Positions 60,502 through 64,000 of a stretch of DNA of 64,000 bases are shown here, piece after piece. The notes under the pieces were generated by a model that worked only from the letters and a program-made list of their open reading frames with translations, made no database searches and was not told the DNA's origin. The position numbers were made by a program, and so were the translations under genes. This DNA comes from an uncultured Tateyamaria sp. (GTDB lineage Bacteria; Pseudomonadota; Alphaproteobacteria; Rhodobacterales; Rhodobacteraceae): assembly GCF_947503415.1 (NCBI RefSeq), contig NZ_CANNDS010000001.1, positions 744,001-808,000 on the forward strand, read 5' to 3'. Every line of letters starts with the position of its first letter. Position 1 is the stretch's first letter.

Positions 60502-61554
60502 TCAGGGCGCCGCTACGTCTTTGCACGTTTCGCAGTCGTTTCTACGTTTGAGCCCAATCTTGCGGCTTTCACCGTAGAGCGCATCGTAGATCACCATTTC
60601 ACCGCGCAGGGGCGTGCCTGCGTCGGTGATCAGCTTGATCGCCTCGACCGCCATCATCGACCCGACCACACCGGGCAAGGGGCCGATCACGCCCGCCTCG
60701 GCACAGTTCGGGGCCAGCTCGGGCGCAGGTGCCTCTGGGAAGATACAGCGATAACAGGGGGCGTTGCGGGCCGGGTCGAAGACGCTCACCTGCCCCTCCC
60801 ACTGCGTGAGCGCACCCGAGATGAGCGGCACGCCCGCCCGCACAGCGGCGGCGTTGACCATGTAGCGCGTGTCGAAATTGTCGGTGCCATCGATGATCAG
60901 GTCGTAGTCGGCCACCAGATCATCCACAATGTCGTTTGTCAGGCGGCGATGATAGGGGCGCACCGTGACATAGGGGTTTTGAGCCTCCATAGCGGCCTGG
61001 GCCGAGAACACCTTGGGCATGCCGATGCGCGCATCGGTGTGGATGGTTTGGCGCTGCAGGTTCGTATTCTCGACGGTGTCGTCGTCGATCACTCCAATGA
61101 TTCCGACCCCTGCCGCAGCGAGGTACTGCAACACAGGCGCACCAAGACCACCTGCACCGATGACCAAAACCTTTGCATCCTTAAGGCGTTTCTGGCCCAC
61201 GCCCCCTACCTCGCGCAGAACAATGTGCCGCGCATAGCGGTTGAGTTCGGTGTCGGTGAACGGTCCATCCGGTTTGGGGGCGGCCTCGGCCTCCTTCACC
61301 TCAACCCGACCACGCAACTTGCGCAGGATGGCGCGGTAACCGACAGCAATGGCGGCAAACCCGCCTACGATCAGCCACAGGGCCGGGCTTTCGCCCGTAG
61401 CAATGCGCAGGGGGTGCAGGTCCGGAAGCGCCACCTGGATGGCAAGGACCAGCACATAAAGGATGCCGATCATCAGCCAACGCGCGCGGCGCGGGGTTTT
61501 CATGGCAGCGCCAATGCCCCAGATCACGCCCGCCAGCACAAAGACGAGAAGCAT
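60502..61554 (-). CDS. membrane-anchored MoeB/ThiF-type E1-like adenylyltransferase
   Basis: 350 residues. The first ~85 residues hold three hydrophobic segments (LLVFVLAGVIWGIGAAM, WLMIGILYVLVLAIQVAL, LWLIVGGFAAIAVGY). The rest is a complete E1-like domain: RYARHIVLREVGGVGQKRL, VLVIGAGGLGAPVLQYLAAAGVG, DDDTVENTNLQRQ, DLIIDGTDNFDTRY, and zinc cysteines in CYRC and CETC. These enzymes adenylate a ubiquitin-like carrier (MoaD or ThiS). No rhodanese domain is present. The ATG overlaps the dut stop by 1 nt. Confidence 0.9.
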   Translation of the reverse strand: MLLVFVLAGVIWGIGAAMKTPRRARWLMIGILYVLVLAIQVALPDLHPLRIATGESPALWLIVGGFAAIAVGYRAILRKLRGRVEVKEAEAAPKPDGPFTDTELNRYARHIVLREVGGVGQKRLKDAKVLVIGAGGLGAPVLQYLAAAGVGIIGVIDDDTVENTNLQRQTIHTDARIGMPKVFSAQAAMEAQNPYVTVRPYHRRLTNDIVDDLVADYDLIIDGTDNFDTRYMVNAAAVRAGVPLISGALTQWEGQVSVFDPARNAPCYRCIFPEAPAPELAPNCAEAGVIGPLPGVVGSMMAVEAIKLITDAGTPLRGEMVIYDALYGESRKIGLKRRNDCETCKDVAAP

Positions 61555-62015
61555 CAGCCGCGCCCCGTCGAACCGAAGCCACCCGCGCCGCGGGTCGTTT
61601 CATCGAGCGTGTCGACAAGCTCAAAGCCAGCCTGCACGACAGGGGCCAGCACCATTTGCGCGATGCGCATGCCATGGGTTACGTCGAACGGGAGGTTTGA
61701 GGTGTTCAGGACAATCACGCCCACTTCCCCCCGGTAGTCGCTGTCGATAGTGCCGGGGCTGTTCACGAGCGCGATGCCATGTTTCAGCGCAAGGCCCGAG
61801 CGGGGACGCACCTGTACCTCGAATCCGTGGGGGATGGCCATGGCAAGGCCCGTCGGGATCAGCGCACGGGCGCCGGGGGCAAGGGTCACAGCCTTTTGGT
61901 CCGGGAAATTGGCGCGCAAATCTGCCCCCGCCGCGCCATCCGTTTCATAGGAGGGCAAGGCAATGTCCGGGTCCGATCCAGCGACACGCGTGATTTTCAG
62001 GGCGACTGTATTCAT
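61554..62015 (-). CDS. dut: deoxyuridine triphosphatase
   Basis: 153 residues from ATG 62015; ATG 62021 gives two more residues and lies in a repeat block, so the start is uncertain. All five dUTPase motifs are present: [40 protein letters not shown] and the C-terminal [10 protein letters not shown]. It removes dUTP and supplies dUMP. It overlaps the ThiF-type gene at 61554 and follows coaBC by 52 nt, a common neighbourhood. Confidence 0.96.
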   Translation of the reverse strand: MNTVALKITRVAGSDPDIALPSYETDGAAGADLRANFPDQKAVTLAPGARALIPTGLAMAIPHGFEVQVRPRSGLALKHGIALVNSPGTIDSDYRGEVGVIVLNTSNLPFDVTHGMRIAQMVLAPVVQAGFELVDTLDETTRGAGGFGSTGRG

Positions 62016-62037
62016 CTTCATCTTGCCAAATAAACTC
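62016..62037. repeat. intergenic repeat element, copy at dut
   Basis: This 22-nt block is identical to 45926-45947. Read on the minus strand it ends with GGCAAGATGAAG, supplying the extra upstream ATG (62021) of dut. No hairpin follows here. Confidence 0.55.
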
Positions 62038-62066
62038 AAATCCCATGGCGGCCAGAGGCGACGGGC

Positions 62067-63260
62067 TCAGACCAGTGCATCCGCGATCTTTCGGGCAAGC
62101 CGCATTGCCACATCTGCCTTTGACATACGCGGCCACGCGTCGGCACCTTTGTCGGTAATCAGGACCACAGCGTTCTCTGTTCCGCCCATGATCCCTGTCT
62201 TGGGCGAGACATCATTGGCGACGATCCAGTCGCAACCCTTGCGGGCGCGTTTGGCTGTGGCGTGATCCACAACGTCGTTGGTTTCAGCAGCAAAACCCAC
62301 GACGAGACCGGGGCGGCCTTTGGTCATTTGTGACACGCCCGCAAGGATGTCTGGGTTTTCCGCGAACTCCAATATCGGCAGGCCGTCCTTGGACTTTTTC
62401 AGCTTCTTGTCGCTGGCAGAGGTCACGCGCCAATCCGCAACGGCCGCGGCAAAGATGGCGGCGTCAGCCGGGAGGGCGGCATTGACCGCTGCCTGCATCT
62501 CTTGTGCGGTTTGGACCGGGACAACCGTCGCGCCCTGCGGGGCGGCCACATCTGCCGGACCCGTCACAAAGGTGACATTGGCACCCAACGCGATGAGGGC
62601 GCGGGCCAGGGCGGTGCCCTGCGCGCCGGAAGAGCGGTTGGCGATGTAGCGCACCGGATCAATCGGTTCATGCGTGGGGCCGGACGTGACAAGGATATGC
62701 TTGCCCGTCAGGGGCTTGGGGCCGAAGTGCGCCTCAACCGCGGCAACGATCTCAAGCGGCTCTGACATGCGGCCCGGGCCAAATTCACCGCATGCCATAT
62801 CTCCGTCATTAGGGCCAATGACTGCAACGCCGTCACCCCTTAGCTGTTCAAGGTTTCGCTGTGTCGCAGGGTGATCCCACATGCGCACGTTCATCGCAGG
62901 CGCAATCATAACAGGCGTGTCGGTGGCCAAAAGGAGGGTCGAGGCAAGATCATCCGCCCGGCCTTGCGCCATCTTTGCCATGATGTCCGCGGTCGCTGGC
63001 GCCACAAGGATCAGGTCGGCAGAGCGGGAAAGCTGGATATGTCCCATCTCGGCTTCGTCCGTGAGGTCGAAGAGATCGCGATAGACTTTTTCGCCAGCGA
63101 GTGCAGACACAGATAAAGGCGTCACAAACTGTTCTGCCGCACGGGTCAAAACAGGTGTCACAGCCGCACCGCGTTCGTGCAGGCGTCGGATCAGGTCCAG
63201 CCCTTTGTAGGCGGCGATGCCGCCCGTCAGGATCAGCAGAATACGTTTGTTTTGCAGCAT
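62067..63260 (-). CDS. coaBC: bifunctional phosphopantothenoylcysteine decarboxylase/phosphopantothenate-cysteine ligase
   Basis: 397 residues. The CoaC part (about 1-185) has ILLILTGGIAAYKGLDLIRRL, the PAMN motif in IAPAMNVRMWDHPA and the catalytic Cys in MACGEFGPGRM. The CoaB part has ILVTSGPTHEPIDPVRYIANRSSGAQG, the KKLKKSKDGL lysine cluster and GFAAET. It carries out two steps of coenzyme A synthesis. Confidence 0.96.
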   Translation of the reverse strand: MLQNKRILLILTGGIAAYKGLDLIRRLHERGAAVTPVLTRAAEQFVTPLSVSALAGEKVYRDLFDLTDEAEMGHIQLSRSADLILVAPATADIMAKMAQGRADDLASTLLLATDTPVMIAPAMNVRMWDHPATQRNLEQLRGDGVAVIGPNDGDMACGEFGPGRMSEPLEIVAAVEAHFGPKPLTGKHILVTSGPTHEPIDPVRYIANRSSGAQGTALARALIALGANVTFVTGPADVAAPQGATVVPVQTAQEMQAAVNAALPADAAIFAAAVADWRVTSASDKKLKKSKDGLPILEFAENPDILAGVSQMTKGRPGLVVGFAAETNDVVDHATAKRARKGCDWIVANDVSPKTGIMGGTENAVVLITDKGADAWPRMSKADVAMRLARKIADALV

Positions 63261-63391
63261 GTTGGCGCGTCCGGCTGTCTTTTAGTGTCGTGACCATAGG
63301 CGGACGGTGGGCCAAGGACCAGCCCTCGGGCCATATGGGGCCCAGCCCCCTTGCCACCAGAGACCTTTTTGAACGGGAAAAGTGCCGCGCG

Positions 63392-64000
63392 CTATTGCGT
63401 GAACACTGCGCAGGGATCGCCGCGGTCCGGGGATGCTGCGCCGTTCAGGGTCCAGGAGAAAACCCCTTCGGGCGGTTCCTGTCTTTCGCCCTGACCGATG
63501 CTGGTGACATCCAGATTAGGGCGGACGCGGGCGAGGTAGGCGGGCACCCCCCAATCAAGGCGCGCGTGGCCGTTGCCAGTGATCAGCATGACGGGCGCGC
63601 CGTACTTGTCGATGGCGGTCAGAACGGTGCGGGCGAACGCGGCGTCGCGCAGACGCTGCGCCTCGACCATGCCGCCCATCATCTCAAGCGGCATCGCCTC
63701 GCAATGGGCGTCGAACTGACCCAGCTCTCGGGCCGCCTGTTCGTCTTCCGAGAGCGGTTCGGTCAGGCCAAAAATGTCTGCTTCCGGGCCAAACGTCTGT
63801 GCCGCCCCATCGCTGAAAGCGGCGCGCATGTCTTCGCGGGGCAAAGCCGCGCCGATGATCACGGAGCTGGCTGCGAGGATGTCGGCATAGTCGGCGATAT
63901 TGGTCCAATGGAAGCCTTCCGTGGCTTCGGTCATGTCGCCGGGGTTCCGTGGGATGTCCGCCAAAGCTGATGCTTCTGCGGGTGTAAGCATTTCGAACAC
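63392..64000 (-). CDS. ChaN-like (heme-binding uptake, Tiki/PdgA family) protein, N-terminus beyond the window
   Basis: At least 202 codons, open to the right edge, so the true start is outside. HCEAMPLEMMGGMVEAQRLRDAAFARTVL and GAPVMLITGNGHARLDWGVPAYLA are the two conserved ChaN/PdgA blocks, with the histidines that bind metal or heme. In other bacteria these are outer-membrane lipoproteins; the signal would be in the missing part. The gap of 131 nt to coaBC contains no gene. Confidence 0.85.
   Translation of the reverse strand: MFEMLTPAEASALADIPRNPGDMTEATEGFHWTNIADYADILAASSVIIGAALPREDMRAAFSDGAAQTFGPEADIFGLTEPLSEDEQAARELGQFDAHCEAMPLEMMGGMVEAQRLRDAAFARTVLTAIDKYGAPVMLITGNGHARLDWGVPAYLARVRPNLDVTSIGQGERQEPPEGVFSWTLNGAASPDRGDPCAVFTQ

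Overview
The window looks like chromosomal DNA of an alphaproteobacterium of the order Rhodobacterales (Roseobacter group). The reasons are the GC-rich, C-ended codon use, the mreBCD-mrdA-rodA cluster, RutR-type control of pyrimidine breakdown, the PreA/PreT pair, CoaBC next to Dut, and a pre-leuA leucine leader peptide typical of alphaproteobacteria. This placement comes from recognised protein families, not from any search. No tRNA or rRNA gene, CRISPR array, prophage or insertion sequence was seen. The only transposase-like gene is a REP-associated tyrosine transposase (RAYT).

Layout. 1-2.6 kb: a GNAT acetyltransferase cut by the window edge, a DUF6404 membrane protein, and a tandem glycine riboswitch in front of a DadA-like amino-acid dehydrogenase. 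2.7-8.5 kb: PBP4-type carboxypeptidase, nadD, a MOSC protein and a lipoprotein hydrolase on the minus strand, then ettA, whose stop codon lies inside a very long inverted repeat. 8.6-9.6 kb: a small ORF and a RAYT bracketed by REP-like palindromes. 9.97-21.1 kb: a pyrimidine/hydantoin catabolic island. It holds an ABC importer (substrate-binding protein, two permeases, ATPase), dihydropyrimidinase, a beta-ureidopropionase-like amidohydrolase, three unknown small proteins woven in by 4-8 nt overlaps or close spacing, the regulator RutR, and preT-preA. Two RutR-like operators sit at the divergent promoters. 21.3-33 kb: csp, an SRAP protein lacking its catalytic Cys2, tesA with a divergent LolD/FtsX-type ABC pair, an inositol-phosphatase family gene, gamma-glutamylcyclotransferase, a MATE pump, gltX, an MBL-fold enzyme and a PHB-depolymerase-like esterase.

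33-43.5 kb is the most unusual part. It has a Hint-domain protein, nadE, a secreted protein made almost wholly of 23-residue MORN repeats, and a three-gene minus-strand unit: a winged-helix/TPR regulator, a vanadium-haloperoxidase/PAP2-like enzyme with a perfect ten-fold His-Ala-Gly N-terminus, and a subtilisin-like protease. 43.7-49.5 kb: an FeS photolyase with an SDR, leuA with a probably leaderless attenuator peptide, and an aromatic-ring-type FAD monooxygenase. 49.5-64 kb: YceI, the rod-shape cluster mreB-mreC-mreD-mrdA-rodA, a decayed VOC gene, ghrA, an M3 peptidase, a membrane-anchored MoeB/ThiF enzyme, dut, coaBC and a ChaN-like gene cut by the right edge.

Almost all genes are packed in overlapping units (ATGA or GTGA junctions). 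Several small repeat families (REP palindromes, a GGCGGA/TCCGCC hairpin, an intergenic CTTGCCAAATA-type element) mark the gaps. All functions are read from sequence motifs and remembered family features; no database search was run.
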